Shown here: positions 8,768 through 17,564 of the stretch, piece by piece
How positions within the stretch are numbered: the stretch's first letter is position 1
Layout of the letters: each line of letters opens with the position of its first letter
DNA from: an uncultured Opitutia bacterium
GTDB lineage: Bacteria > Verrucomicrobiota > Verrucomicrobiia > Opitutales > Opitutaceae
DNA length: 33,624 nucleotides
Assembly: GCA_903839035.1 (NCBI GenBank)
Contig: CAIMAQ010000094.1
Span: forward strand, 1 to 33,624
Direction of reading: 5' to 3'
Position numbers and translations under genes: made by a program
The notes under the pieces: generated by a model
Told to the model about the DNA's origin: nothing
Seen by the model: the letters and a program-made list of their open reading frames with translations, nothing else
The model's database searches: none

Positions 8768-11290
8768 TCAGGGCAGCTCGCACGCGCCGCCGGCGCACGC
8801 CACGGTCTGCTTGAGCTCGGTCTCGTCCGACTCCTCCCGCATCAGGGTGTAGTCCACGCGGTAGGGACGCAGCGCATTCCATTTGTGCACGTCCGCCTCC
8901 GTCGTGACCTCCTCGCGCGGGGCCTGGGCGTAGGCTTTGTCGCCGGCGTCCTGGAAGAGCGAGATGCCGGTGAAGAAGCGCCGGTTCGACCAGATGAAGG
9001 CCGCCACCTCGTCCCATTCCTCCGGCCGGACCGTGCAGGTGTTGGAAACGTTGTGATGCAGGTCGGGGGAACGCGAAGCGGGGTCGCCACCCGGAATCAC
9101 CCAGCAGGACTGCACGAGTTTCACCAGTTCCAGGAACTGGATGGCCGTGAGGTCCTTCCGGAGAATTGCCTTCTTCGGCGCCTCCACCGGGAAGGTAATG
9201 ACGTCATCCGTGTCGGGATTGTAGACCGAGCTCTCCGTCATCTGCGGGTTCGCCGCCTTGAAGAAGGCATAAATCGGCTCCTTGCGGTTGGCCTGCACGC
9301 GCCGGAAATAACGGCGGGCGTGGTGCGGGTGGATGCCGGAGGCGGCGTTGAGGATGAGCGACGCCGTGCCCTCGGGCTTGCAGGTCGCCAGCTTTGCCGC
9401 CGGCCGGATCCCGATCAGTCCGGCGATGAGCCGGTTCGCCGCCCGGCACAGCTGCGCGCCCTGGGTCAGGATCTCCTGGTCAAAGAGCACCGTGGGATTG
9501 TCCATGAAGCCGCAGATGGAGACCCCAAGCAGCGCGTCGTGCTCGTTGATGAGCCGCGTCACGGGTCCGAGGTACGGCATGTCCGTGTAGGCGGCCTGCA
9601 GCGTGCCGATCGCGGTGGCCGCGAGGCAGGCCTTGTAGAAGGCCGTCTCGGTCATGGCGGCATGCCCGTTGATCGTCGTCAGGTTGCAGTGCTGGAAACC
9701 CGACAGCCGCGTCGTGCCGGGCAGGTCGCCCTTGTAGCCGCGGCGGAACAGCTCGTCCCGCTCGGACGCCGACAGCTCCCAGTCCACCACCGGCAGCAGG
9801 CTGATCTCGGCGCAGGGGTTGCACCCGGCCTCGGGGTTGTCGCAGAAATAAAAGCCCGGCTCGCCGAATTCCTTCTGGGCCTTGAACAGTTTCTGGAAGA
9901 GGCCGGCATGATCCTGGCTGCGCGAGAGCACCGCCGAGTTGTTCGAGGCGGACCGCTGCGGGTTCTGTTCGAACCAGTTGCCCGTCTTCGCGTTCATCAT
10001 CTCCTCATCGTCCGGGGAGAAGAGGCAGATGGTCGCCGAGCGGCGGATGCCGCCCGCGAGGACGGCCTTCGCGACATACATGTTGATGTCGTAGACCTCG
10101 ACCGGGCGGAGCGCGCGGCCGGCGGCCTTGGTCAGGATCGTGCTGACGCGGTTCAGCGTGTTCCGCAGCGGCAGGTGCCCGGGGGCCTTGCCGCCCGAGG
10201 TCTTGAGCTGAGCCCCGCGCGGTCGGATCGCGGAGTAGTCATACTCGATCAGGGTGCTGTCATAGAACGACCCGACGAGCGCGTGCAGGGCGTCAGCCCA
10301 GCCCTCGATCGTGTCGGAGATGCGATAGTGGACGACCGGCAGGTCGTTCTCGGCGCCGCGCGCCGGCAGCGCCGGCAACAGCGCGATGTGGTGCTTCTGC
10401 ACCGAGAAGCCGACCCCGCAGCCGCTCAGCAGCAGGAAGAAATATTCGCGGAAGAACTCCAGGCGGTCGACGTTGGAGAAGCTGCAGTTGAACATGCGGC
10501 TGTGGTTGCGGAGGATCGCCTCGCCGCCGAACTGCATGGACCGCATGCTGGGCAGCACCTTCTTGGCCGCCACCTGCGCAAAGGCGTCGCGGATGATCTC
10601 CTCCAGCGTCTGGCCGCCCCAAGTGTGCGCGAGCAGGCCCGCCTCGACGCCCGCGAGTTCCGCGATGTCGGCCGGCAGCTCCGCCGGCAGCCGGCTCCCG
10701 AGCTTCGCGGCAAAAAAACCGAGGTGCATATCGCGCACGCGGTCGACGCCCTCGGTGAAGATTTCCCGCCGGCCCAGTTCGGGCCGGTAGCGGGCGTACT
10801 TCGCCATCGCGATGTAGTCCGCCATGCCGCTGTTGGTATACGACGTGAGCCGTCGCTCCGCCCGCCGCGCCCGGTAGAGCATGTAGGCACGCGCGACCTC
10901 CCAGCGCCCGGCGCCAGCAATGGCCTTCTCGACGGCGTCCTGCACCTGCTCGATCGAGGGATGCCGGCCGTCGCGATAGTGCAGCTCGAGCATCTGCGCG
11001 ACGCCCGCCGCGACACCGGCGACCTCGCGGTAGGGTTCGCTCTCGAGGCCGTAACACGCCAAGGCGTCGTCCCGGTACGGATTCGGGGCGTTGTCCGTGC
11101 GCACCTCGTGCACGGCCAGCGCGATGGCGCGGGTGATCTTGTTGAGGTCAAAACGCACGCGCGTCCCGTCGCGCTTCAGCACCATCCGCCCGTCGGCGGG
11201 AATGGCGCGGCTCAGGATCTGGGAGCCCTTGCCGGAGGAGGCGCGGGCGGATTCAGGGGCAGGGGAAACCGGGAGGGAGAGAGTGGGCAT
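8768..11290 (-). CDS. nrdJ: Adenosylcobalamin-dependent (class II) ribonucleotide reductase
   Basis: 840 residues. The enzyme makes deoxyribonucleotides using a B12-generated thiyl radical, without oxygen. An ATP-cone-like regulatory domain comes first (MVLKRDGTRVRFDLNKITRA, from residue 36). The catalytic barrel carries FNCSFSN (Cys269, one redox-active Cys), NPCAEISL (Cys493 thiyl radical and Glu495) and FQHCNLTTIN (Cys535, the second redox Cys). The C-terminal tail ends ACAGGACELP, with Cys832 and Cys837 as the CX4C pair that is re-reduced by thioredoxin. NPCAEI and the CX4C tail match the monomeric triphosphate-type enzyme of lactobacilli. I used ATG 11290. The frame is open to 11488, but that stretch reads as non-coding. 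The sequence before the ATG (TTTTCCTCC) is not a Shine-Dalgarno site. Confidence 0.93.
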   Translation of the reverse strand: MPTLSLPVSPAPESARASSGKGSQILSRAIPADGRMVLKRDGTRVRFDLNKITRAIALAVHEVRTDNAPNPYRDDALACYGLESEPYREVAGVAAGVAQMLELHYRDGRHPSIEQVQDAVEKAIAGAGRWEVARAYMLYRARRAERRLTSYTNSGMADYIAMAKYARYRPELGRREIFTEGVDRVRDMHLGFFAAKLGSRLPAELPADIAELAGVEAGLLAHTWGGQTLEEIIRDAFAQVAAKKVLPSMRSMQFGGEAILRNHSRMFNCSFSNVDRLEFFREYFFLLLSGCGVGFSVQKHHIALLPALPARGAENDLPVVHYRISDTIEGWADALHALVGSFYDSTLIEYDYSAIRPRGAQLKTSGGKAPGHLPLRNTLNRVSTILTKAAGRALRPVEVYDINMYVAKAVLAGGIRRSATICLFSPDDEEMMNAKTGNWFEQNPQRSASNNSAVLSRSQDHAGLFQKLFKAQKEFGEPGFYFCDNPEAGCNPCAEISLLPVVDWELSASERDELFRRGYKGDLPGTTRLSGFQHCNLTTINGHAAMTETAFYKACLAATAIGTLQAAYTDMPYLGPVTRLINEHDALLGVSICGFMDNPTVLFDQEILTQGAQLCRAANRLIAGLIGIRPAAKLATCKPEGTASLILNAASGIHPHHARRYFRRVQANRKEPIYAFFKAANPQMTESSVYNPDTDDVITFPVEAPKKAILRKDLTAIQFLELVKLVQSCWVIPGGDPASRSPDLHHNVSNTCTVRPEEWDEVAAFIWSNRRFFTGISLFQDAGDKAYAQAPREEVTTEADVHKWNALRPYRVDYTLMREESDETELKQTVACAGGACELP

Positions 11291-11527
11291 GGAGGAAAAC
11301 GCCGGACTGGGCCGGGCGAATGGCGCCGGGCTCGAGGGCAGGCGTGCACCATCCGTTGCGGTTCCGGCACCGTCAATCCACCACCGGTTGTAGCGGAGTG
11401 ATATTACCGCCGATGATGGCAATTCTCGCGCAGCTCCTATCATTCCCTCTGTGGCTCCAGTTTTTTTGCCCCCAGCGGTCAGCACCAAAACAAAATATGC
11501 GCCATCCTTTGTCCGACGGGGCGCACG
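11291..11527. other. Upstream region of nrdJ
   Basis: This region could hold the nrdJ promoter. I looked on the minus strand for a cobalamin riboswitch and found only loose fragments (GAGCCACAGAGGGAAT, GGAGCTGC) and no B12 box. AACAAAATATGCGC near 11490 is AT-rich, but I cannot support it as an NrdR box. Nothing firm is present. Confidence 0.3.
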
Positions 11528-11555
11528 AAAAAGCCCGGGCGAATCGCCCGGGCTT
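11528..11555 (-). terminator. Rho-independent terminator of the rhodanese gene
   Basis: Two 12-base arms (AAGCCCGGGCGA / TCGCCCGGGCTT, 11531-11542 and 11544-11555) pair perfectly around one base. On the minus strand they are followed by five T's. It lies about 65 bases beyond the end of the rhodanese gene and separates it from nrdJ. Confidence 0.9.
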
Positions 11556-11621
11556 GGAAATCAACCGCACCCAGGCGGGCTGGCCACGTCGTAGTTCCGC
11601 CAAAGCGGAACAAAGACGGGA

Positions 11622-12014
11622 TCAGTTGCCCTTCTCGGTCACGGCGCCGGACTGTTTCCAGCCAGAGATGCCGGGCGCGAAGTGTTTCACGTTCGTGTAG
11701 CCCAGCTTGACGGCCGCATCCGCGGCGGCGGCGTAGGCGTGGCAGGACGGACTGCCGCAGTAGGCGACGACGAGCGCGTTCTTGTCCGCGGGGAGCAGCT
11801 TCGCGATCTGGTCCTTGTGCGCGATGTAATCGATCGCCCCGGGAATGTGTCCGGCCTTGTAGGAATCGGTGCCGTTCACGTCGAGGATGACGGCGGATTT
11901 GGCTGTAATGGCGGCCTGCAGCTCGGGCTGCGTGATGTCGGCGACCTTGGCGGCGGCGGCAAACACCGCCGCGGCGAAGAGGAGGGAAACGATCAGGGTA
12001 AGGATCTTTTTCAT
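11622..12014 (-). CDS. Exported single-domain rhodanese-like protein
   Basis: 130 residues with a signal peptide (MKKILTLIVSLLFAAAVFA) and one rhodanese domain: VILDVNGTDSYKAGHIPGAIDY is the typical Asp and GHIPGA region, and VVAYCGSPSCHA is the active-site loop with the catalytic Cys. The loop has a second Cys (CGSPSC) and no Arg at the end, so sulfur transfer may differ from classical rhodaneses, or the protein may bind another thiol or metal. It should act in the periplasm. I chose ATG 12014, where the signal peptide begins; an upstream start at 12050 would bury it. A strong terminator follows at 11528-11555. The gene appears monocistronic. Confidence 0.85.
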   Translation of the reverse strand: MKKILTLIVSLLFAAAVFAAAAKVADITQPELQAAITAKSAVILDVNGTDSYKAGHIPGAIDYIAHKDQIAKLLPADKNALVVAYCGSPSCHAYAAAADAAVKLGYTNVKHFAPGISGWKQSGAVTEKGN

Positions 12015-12074
12015 GGCCCGCCAAGCTACCAACCGCTGGTCATTCCGCAAGTCGGGAGGCGCTGCGCGCCTCCG

Positions 12075-12163
12075 GGCGAAGGGTTATTGGCCATGGGTGA
12101 TGGGGCAAACGCTACTAACCAGGGCCCTTAACCAATCGCCTATCGCCCATAACCCATGACCTG
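12075..12163. repeat. Intergenic imperfect palindrome (CATGGGTGATGGG type)
   Basis: The left half has GGTTATTGGCCATGGGTGAT and the right half ATCGCCCATAACCCATGACC, which can partly pair. The middle contains AGGGCCCTT. It lies between two minus-strand genes and looks like another member of the palindromic spacer elements of this genome. The pairing is imperfect. Confidence 0.45.
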
Positions 12164-12168
12164 CCCGC

Positions 12169-12951
12169 TTAGAGTCGGTGCAGGTGGAACCCGCCGTCCA
12201 CGTCGAACACCGCGCCGGTCGTGAACGGAAAGCGGTCCTCCGCGATCGCCCGCACCGCCCGGCCGATGTCCTCGGGTTTCCCCCAGCGCTTGATCGGCGT
12301 GATGCCCGGCTGGTCCTGGATGATGAGTTTGTCGTACTTTTCCTTCACACCACCGGTCATATCGGTGGCGATCACACCCGGACGGATCTCATAGACGTTG
12401 ATGCCGTCGTTCGCCAGCCGGTCGGCAAACAGCTTCGTCATCATCGCCAGCCCCGCCTTCACCATGCAGTAGTCGCCGCGGTTGATCGACGCCGTGTAGA
12501 CCGAGATGGATGTGATGTTGACGATGCGGCCGCGGAAGCCCTCGGCGTCCGGCGCCTGCTTCAGCATCTGCTTCGCCACGAGCTGCGTGAGGAAATATGG
12601 CCCCTTCAGGTTGATCGCGAACAGCCGGTCGAAGCTTTCCTCGCCCGCCTCGAGCACGTCGGCGCGCACCTTCGGCGCCACACCGGCATTGTTCACCAGC
12701 AGGTCAATGCGGCCGAACTGCCTGATTGTCTCGGCGACGAGCCGCTCGCGGTCTGCGGCCACCGCCACGTCGCCCTGCACGATGAAGCCGTCCCCGCCCG
12801 CCGCCTTCACCAGCGCGAGCGCCTCCGCGGCCGCCTCGGCGTTGCCAGCGTAGTTGATGGCCACGCGGCCGCCCGCGCGGGCAAGTTCAAGCGCAATGCC
12901 ACGGCCAATGCCGCGCGAAGCGCCGGTGACGAGAGCGGTTTTCTGGGCCAT
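12169..12951 (-). CDS. Short-chain dehydrogenase/reductase, FabG-like
   Basis: 260 residues with all classical SDR signatures: the nucleotide-binding [10 protein letters not shown] near the N-terminus, NNAG in the middle, the catalytic Ser in INITSIS-type sequence (VNITSISVY), and Tyr-x-x-x-Lys in DYCMVKAG. The C-terminus ([14 protein letters not shown]) is typical of 3-ketoacyl-ACP-reductase-like proteins. It should oxidise or reduce an alcohol or ketone with NAD(P)H in the cytoplasm. There are no fatty-acid synthesis genes beside it, so a sugar or polyol substrate is as likely. I chose ATG 12951 ([12 protein letters not shown]); the longer frame would need TTG at 12987. No Shine-Dalgarno site is evident. 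Confidence 0.88.
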   Translation of the reverse strand: MAQKTALVTGASRGIGRGIALELARAGGRVAINYAGNAEAAAEALALVKAAGGDGFIVQGDVAVAADRERLVAETIRQFGRIDLLVNNAGVAPKVRADVLEAGEESFDRLFAINLKGPYFLTQLVAKQMLKQAPDAEGFRGRIVNITSISVYTASINRGDYCMVKAGLAMMTKLFADRLANDGINVYEIRPGVIATDMTGGVKEKYDKLIIQDQPGITPIKRWGKPEDIGRAVRAIAEDRFPFTTGAVFDVDGGFHLHRL

Positions 12952-13085
12952 GGGTAAAAGCGAAGCGGAGTCGCCGGCGCCGGGCAATGTCGATTCTGTG
13001 ACGGTCTGGGAAAAGCCCCTTCCCGTCGCGAACCAATCCCCGTTTCCCCGGTCAGTCGTTACCTCATCATCAACCCTCCCTCCCT

Positions 13086-13604
13086 ATGAAGAAATATCTC
13101 CTCACCCTCTCCGTCCTCAGTCTCGCCCTCGTGGGCTGCAGCAAGAAGGATGATTCCGCCACCTTCGTCGACAAAACGAAGGCCGCCGCCAACACCGCCG
13201 TCGAAAAGACCAAGGAGGTCGCCAGGGACGTCGCGGACAAAACCAAGGAGGTCGCCAAGGACGTCAAAAACGCCGTCTCCGACAAGCTCACCGAGTGGAA
13301 GCTGACGCCCTCCGACATCGGCCGGGACCTCGAGAAGGGCGGCCGGGTCGTGCGCAACAAGACCGTCGCCGCCGGCGAAAAGGTCGCCTCCGTCGCCGAC
13401 AACGCCCGCATCGTCACTGTCATCAACGCCAAGCTGGTCGGCGATTCCGAGCTCTCGGCGCTGAAGATCAACGTCGATGCCGACGCCGGCGTGGTCACCC
13501 TCAAGGGTACCGCCCAGTCCCCCGCGGCCATCGGCAAGGCCATCCTCCTCACCCTCGAGACCGATGGCGTGACGCAGGTGATCTCGCTGCTGACGGTCAA
13601 GTAG
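13086..13604 (+). CDS. BON-domain lipoprotein
   Basis: 172 residues. A lipoprotein signal peptide ends in the lipobox LVGC with the modified Cys at residue 18 ([20 protein letters not shown]). Residues 28-66 are a Lys/Ala/Glu/Val-rich amphipathic stretch with a repeated TKEVA(R/K)DV motif, probably helical. From about residue 105 a BON domain follows ([19 protein letters not shown]...[19 protein letters not shown]), a fold linked to phospholipid or envelope binding in proteins such as OsmY. The protein probably sits in the membrane facing the periplasm and may help under osmotic or envelope stress. The start is preceded by CCCTCCCTCCCT rather than a purine-rich site. A strong terminator follows, so it is a single-gene unit. 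Confidence 0.88.
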   Translation: MKKYLLTLSVLSLALVGCSKKDDSATFVDKTKAAANTAVEKTKEVARDVADKTKEVAKDVKNAVSDKLTEWKLTPSDIGRDLEKGGRVVRNKTVAAGEKVASVADNARIVTVINAKLVGDSELSALKINVDADAGVVTLKGTAQSPAAIGKAILLTLETDGVTQVISLLTVK

Positions 13605-13629
13605 CCCGCCGTTTGTCATAAAACTTACC

Positions 13630-13660
13630 AGCCAGCCCGCACCTGCGGGCTGGCTTTTTT
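13630..13660 (+). terminator. Rho-independent terminator
   Basis: AGCCAGCCCGC pairs perfectly with GCGGGCTGGCT around an ACCT loop (13630-13640 and 13645-13655), and T's run from 13655 to 13660. It ends the BON lipoprotein transcript before the next gene. Confidence 0.93.
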
Positions 13661-13716
13661 GTTTTCTTCTTTTGCATTCTCCGGGGCTTCCGTTTGGTTG
13701 GCGGTCCCTTTCCCCC

Positions 13717-15345
13717 ATGAAGAAATCTCCCAAGAAAACCGTGCTGCTCGTCGCCAACGGCGACCTCCGCCAGTCCGCTAACGAAAAAACCTGGCCCGGC
13801 CAGGCCGCCATGGAGCAGCAGCTCACCGCCGCCGTCGCCCGGCTCGGGTACAAGCTCGTCCGCGCCCACCCCTACAAGCCCGCCGTGAAGCACGGCTTCA
13901 TCAGCTCCCAGAAGGAGGGCATGGCCGTGTTTGCCACGATCGACCCGAGAACCCCCGTCATCGTCGCCGAGGCCGTCTGGCAGTACTCGCACCACATTCT
14001 CCACGGGCTGATCTCGCACTCGGCCCCCATCCTGACCGTCGCCAACTGGTCCGGCACCGCGCCCGGTCTCGTCGGCATGCTCAATCTCAACGGCTCCCTC
14101 ACCAAGGCCGGCGTGAAGTACTCGACGCTCTGGAGCGCCGACTTCACCGACAAATTTTTCCTCTCCGGCCTCGCCACCTGGCTCAAGGCCGGCGCGGTCA
14201 CGCACCCCACGGCGCACGTCCGCCCGCTCGCCAAGACCACCGTGCCCGCCAAGGCGCGAGCTCTCTCGAAGAAGATCGCCGATAACCTCCGCCTTAAAAA
14301 GTCCATCATGGGCATCTTCGACGAGGGCTGCATGGGCATGTTCAATGCCATCATCCCCGACGAGCTGCTGTTCCAGACCGGCGTCTACAAGGAGCGCCTC
14401 TCGCAGTCCGCCCTCTACTACGGCGCCACGCAGGTCAGCGACACCGAGGCGCGCGCGGTCTTCACCTGGCTCAAGGCCAAGGGCATGAAGTTCCAGCTCG
14501 GCCCCAACGAGGAGACCGACCTCACCGAGGCGCAGGTCATCTGGCAGTGCAAAACCTACATCGCCGCCCTGCGCATCGCCGATGAGTTCGGCTGCGAATC
14601 CATCGGCATCCAGTACCAGCAGGGCCTCAAGGACCTCCTGCCCGCCTCCGACCTCGTCGAGGGCCTGCTCAACAATTCCGACCGTCCGCCCGTCGCCAAT
14701 GCCTCGGGCGAGATCATCCGCGACGGCCAGCCGCTCACGCATTTCAACGAGGTGGACGAATGCGCCGGTCTCGACGGCCTCTTCACCAACCGCGTCCACA
14801 CCGCGCTCAGCCAGCCGGTCGAGAACACGCTCCATGACCTGCGCTGGGGTGATTACGACCGCAGCGGCACGACGAAGGAATACGTCTGGGTGTTCCTCAT
14901 CTCCGGCAGCGCCCCGCCCGCGCACCACATTGACGGCTACGCCGGCACCGACTCGCTCCGCCAGCCGCTGATGTACTTCCGCCTCGGCGGCGGCACCGTG
15001 CGCGGCATCGCGAAGCCCGGCGAGATCGTCTGGAGCCGCATCTTTGTCGCCAACGGCAAGCTCAAGATGGACCTCGGCCGCGCCAAGGTCGTCACCCTCC
15101 CGCGCGCCGAGACCGAGCGCCGCTGGGCGGAGACCACCGTGCAGTGGCCCATCATGCATGCCGTCACATACGGCGTGAGCCGCGACCAGATGATGGCGCG
15201 CCACAAGGCCAACCACATCCAGGTCGCCTACGCGAATTCCGCCGCCGAGGCCGACCTCGCCATGTACACCAAGGCCGCGCTCGCCGCCGAACTCGGACTC
15301 GAGGTCTCCCTCTGCGGCACCAAGGCCGACGGCTCGAAGTTCTGA
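13717..15345 (+). CDS. L-fucose/arabinose isomerase-like protein
   Basis: 542 residues with the layout of the fucose-isomerase family. There is an N-terminal alpha/beta part ([22 protein letters not shown]), a middle region with acidic residues that could bind metal ([37 protein letters not shown]), and a C-terminal domain ([28 protein letters not shown]). Such enzymes convert an aldose to a ketose with Mn2+. The real substrate is unknown. No kinase or aldolase gene of a fucose or arabinose pathway is adjacent. I used ATG 13717 ([11 protein letters not shown]); 15 further in-frame codons upstream overlap the terminator region. The gene appears monocistronic, with a hairpin 30 bases downstream. 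Confidence 0.78.
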   Translation: MKKSPKKTVLLVANGDLRQSANEKTWPGQAAMEQQLTAAVARLGYKLVRAHPYKPAVKHGFISSQKEGMAVFATIDPRTPVIVAEAVWQYSHHILHGLISHSAPILTVANWSGTAPGLVGMLNLNGSLTKAGVKYSTLWSADFTDKFFLSGLATWLKAGAVTHPTAHVRPLAKTTVPAKARALSKKIADNLRLKKSIMGIFDEGCMGMFNAIIPDELLFQTGVYKERLSQSALYYGATQVSDTEARAVFTWLKAKGMKFQLGPNEETDLTEAQVIWQCKTYIAALRIADEFGCESIGIQYQQGLKDLLPASDLVEGLLNNSDRPPVANASGEIIRDGQPLTHFNEVDECAGLDGLFTNRVHTALSQPVENTLHDLRWGDYDRSGTTKEYVWVFLISGSAPPAHHIDGYAGTDSLRQPLMYFRLGGGTVRGIAKPGEIVWSRIFVANGKLKMDLGRAKVVTLPRAETERRWAETTVQWPIMHAVTYGVSRDQMMARHKANHIQVAYANSAAEADLAMYTKAALAAELGLEVSLCGTKADGSKF

Positions 15346-15376
15346 GCGGAAAAACCAGCATCGACCGCGAAAGGGT

Positions 15377-15414
15377 GGAAGCACGGAAGAACGCCGGCTT
15401 CCCTCCGTGCTTCC
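15377..15414 (+). other. Inverted repeat downstream of the isomerase gene
   Basis: GGAAGCACGGA (15377-15387) pairs perfectly with TCCGTGCTTCC (15404-15414) around a 16-base loop. There is no T-run directly after it. It could slow or end transcription, or belong to the palindromic spacer elements seen elsewhere in the window. Confidence 0.55.
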
Positions 15415-15577
15415 GCGCTTAATTCTGCCCCCGACTCCGCGATGCCAGCGGCGGCGGATTGATTGACTAGCTTGGCGGCGTGGCTAGACTCAGGGCATCA
15501 CCTCACCCCTGCGCCTTCTCGGTGCCCTGCTGGTCGCGGGTCTTGCCACCCCATCCCTTCCTGGGGGTGGCGAGATA

Positions 15578-16144
15578 TTGCTTTATCCGTTCGCGCGCAT
15601 GTTCGGCTCCCCGCCCGAGTCCGAACTGGCCAAATGCCGCGAGGCCTTCGCGCAATTCCAAGCCACGCTGGGCAAGAACCCCGTCGGCGTCGCGCCCGTG
15701 CTGTGGGTGAGCGGGACCCAGCGCACGTGGCGTCTGCCCGTCGCCGTGGCCCTCGCCGACGAGCTGCGTTCGCTCACATCCGCCCCGTTTGCAGCCGAGC
15801 AAGGGAAGCCAGATGTGCCTCCACCCGAATTCCGCCACAATCAGCTGCGGTACCTCTGGGAGCGCGGCGCCCAGTATGCCGCGTGGCGGCACGGCGCGCC
15901 GACCTCCGGTTCGTACACGCTCTGCGTGGAGGTCTGGGGCCATGATGGCAAGGTCGGGGCCATCCAGGTCTACGTGCTCAACTCTGCCGGCCAGATCGCC
16001 TACCGCCGGCTCTACAACTCCCACCATTTCGGACCCAACCTGCCGCTGGAGATTGACGCGACCATACGCCTCATCGGGCGCGGCCTCCTCGAAGACCTGA
16101 AGAAGCGGCCCGAGCAGGTTTTCCCGCCCTACGGCGTCGGCTGA
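15578..16144 (+). CDS. Hypothetical protein, probably secreted, start codon unclear
   Basis: At least 188 residues from TTG 15578; the first ATG is 15599. I recognise no family. The in-frame sequence just upstream, after a stop at 15485, reads TSPLRLLGALLVAGLATPS, a good signal peptide, but it has no ATG, GTG or TTG. The only candidates are ATC at 15497 and CTG at 15509, so the true start may be non-standard, or an ATG has been lost by mutation or sequencing error. The mature part has WRLPVAVALADELRS, an acidic-aromatic centre (LRYLWERGAQYAAWRHG), then YTLCVEVWGHDGKVGAIQVYV and a strand-rich end. The codon pattern and in-frame length support a real gene. The next gene starts 58 bases downstream on the same strand. 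Confidence 0.6.
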   Translation: MLYPFARMFGSPPESELAKCREAFAQFQATLGKNPVGVAPVLWVSGTQRTWRLPVAVALADELRSLTSAPFAAEQGKPDVPPPEFRHNQLRYLWERGAQYAAWRHGAPTSGSYTLCVEVWGHDGKVGAIQVYVLNSAGQIAYRRLYNSHHFGPNLPLEIDATIRLIGRGLLEDLKKRPEQVFPPYGVG

Positions 16145-16202
16145 ATCCCGCATCTTTTCCGCTTCCGCTGCGCCGGGTTTCCGCGATTACTTCCGCCCCG
16201 CG

Positions 16203-17564
16203 ATGCTCACCTGGCCTACCTATCCTGCGATCGCCGATCCCGCCCGGCCGATCTGGCACTTCGGTCCGCCCGCGCAGTGGATGAACGATCCCAATGGCAC
16301 GCTCTGGCACGACGGGTGGTACCACGTTTTCTACCAGCACAACCCCGGTGGCGAGGAATGGGGCGACCTGCACTGGGGCCACGCCCGCAGCCGCGATCTC
16401 GTGCACTGGGAGCACCTCCCGCTCGCGCTCTTTCCGCAGCACGCGCTCGGTGAAAAACACTGCTACTCCGGCTGCGCCGCCCTCGATGCCGCCGGTATCC
16501 CGCAGATTCTCTATACGAGCGTCAGTCACGACGAGGCGCATCCGGGCTCACAGGTCCTCGCTTCTCCCGCCGACGCCGCCCTGATCGGCTGGAAACAGGC
16601 CGTCGCCAACCCCGCGATCGATTTGAAAAACCACGGGGGCCCCACCTTCGAGCGCGGCTGGCGCGATCCCTACGTCTTTCGCACCGAGGGCCGTACGTTT
16701 CTCGTGCTGGGTGCCTGGCTCGGCGAGGAATCCGCCATCGCCCTCTACGAAAACCCCGACGACCACCTGCGCCAGTGGGTCTACCGCGGCATCATCCTCC
16801 GTGCGCCCAAGTCCTCGGTCACGTTTTTCGAGTGCCCCAACCTGTTCAAACTGGGAAAGAAATGGGTGCTGCTCACCTCACCCGTTCGCGAGGTCGAGTG
16901 GTACAGCGGTATGCTCGATCTCGCCACCTACACGTTCCAGGTCGAGCGCCGCGGACGCGTGGATGAAAGCGACAGCTACTATGCCACGCAGACCATCGTG
17001 GATCCCACCGGTCGCATGCTGCTGTTCGGCTGGGTCCAGCGTTTTCCCAAGGGCCGCGGCTGGAACGGCCGTCTCAGCGCCCCGCGCCGTGTCTGGCTCG
17101 ACGCCGCCGGCGACCTCTGCGCCGCCCCCGCCGCCGAAATCGCCGTCCTGCGTTCCGGAGAGAAAAGGTTTCCCGCGCAATCGCTCGACTCCACCCCGGC
17201 GTCCCTCGCCCTCCCCGGCGACCATTCGCACGAAGTCGAACTGACGCTCGAGCGCGATCCCGCCACCTCCCTCCGCTGCGAAATCGCCGGCGTGACCATC
17301 GCCCTCGGCCCCGACGGCGTGCGTTTCGGCGATCGTCCACCCGTCGCCCACGCCGCCACCTCGCCCATCTGCGTCCATTGGCTGTTCGACCGCTCCATGA
17401 TCGAGGTTTTCGTGAACGACCGCGCCGTCTACACCCGCGTCGTCGAGTTCCCCTCCATCCCCGTCGTCCAACTCACCGCCAACGGCCCCGCCCGCCTCCT
17501 CACCGGCCACGCCTGGGCTCTCCACGCCGCGCCGCCAACGGTGGGATTTAACCCTTGTTCCTAA
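16203..17564 (+). CDS. Glycoside hydrolase family 32 (beta-fructosidase)
   Basis: 453 residues with the three GH32 signatures: WMNDPNG with the nucleophile Asp29, WRDPYVF with the transition-state Asp155, and FECPNL with the acid/base Glu210. A five-bladed propeller is followed by a C-terminal beta-sandwich ending near IEVFVNDRAVYTRV. GH32 enzymes release fructose from sucrose, sucrose phosphate, inulin or levan. There is no signal peptide, so a cytoplasmic invertase or sucrose-6-phosphate hydrolase role is likely, but no sucrose transporter, PTS or fructokinase gene is adjacent. The ATG is preceded by TTCCGCCCCGCG, with no Shine-Dalgarno site. The last 17 bases overlap the end of the convergent acetyltransferase gene. 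Confidence 0.93.
   Translation: MLTWPTYPAIADPARPIWHFGPPAQWMNDPNGTLWHDGWYHVFYQHNPGGEEWGDLHWGHARSRDLVHWEHLPLALFPQHALGEKHCYSGCAALDAAGIPQILYTSVSHDEAHPGSQVLASPADAALIGWKQAVANPAIDLKNHGGPTFERGWRDPYVFRTEGRTFLVLGAWLGEESAIALYENPDDHLRQWVYRGIILRAPKSSVTFFECPNLFKLGKKWVLLTSPVREVEWYSGMLDLATYTFQVERRGRVDESDSYYATQTIVDPTGRMLLFGWVQRFPKGRGWNGRLSAPRRVWLDAAGDLCAAPAAEIAVLRSGEKRFPAQSLDSTPASLALPGDHSHEVELTLERDPATSLRCEIAGVTIALGPDGVRFGDRPPVAHAATSPICVHWLFDRSMIEVFVNDRAVYTRVVEFPSIPVVQLTANGPARLLTGHAWALHAAPPTVGFNPCS

Noticed and set aside
8885-11401. 838-codon plus-strand frame opposite nrdJ
   Set aside because: Antisense shadow of a well-conserved gene; composition is Arg/Val/Gly-rich without motifs.
11291-11488. N-terminal extension of nrdJ to the frame limit at 11488
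   Set aside because: The extra 66 residues are low-complexity and unlike the family N-terminus; ATG 11290 or a later start fits better.
11300-11500. Cobalamin riboswitch before nrdJ
   Set aside because: Fragments such as GAGCCACAG, GGGAAT and GGAGCTGC occur, but the B12 box and the paired core are absent and the order does not fit.
13597-15384. 595-codon minus-strand frame opposite the fucose-isomerase-like gene
   Set aside because: Shadow frame; the plus-strand protein has clear family features.
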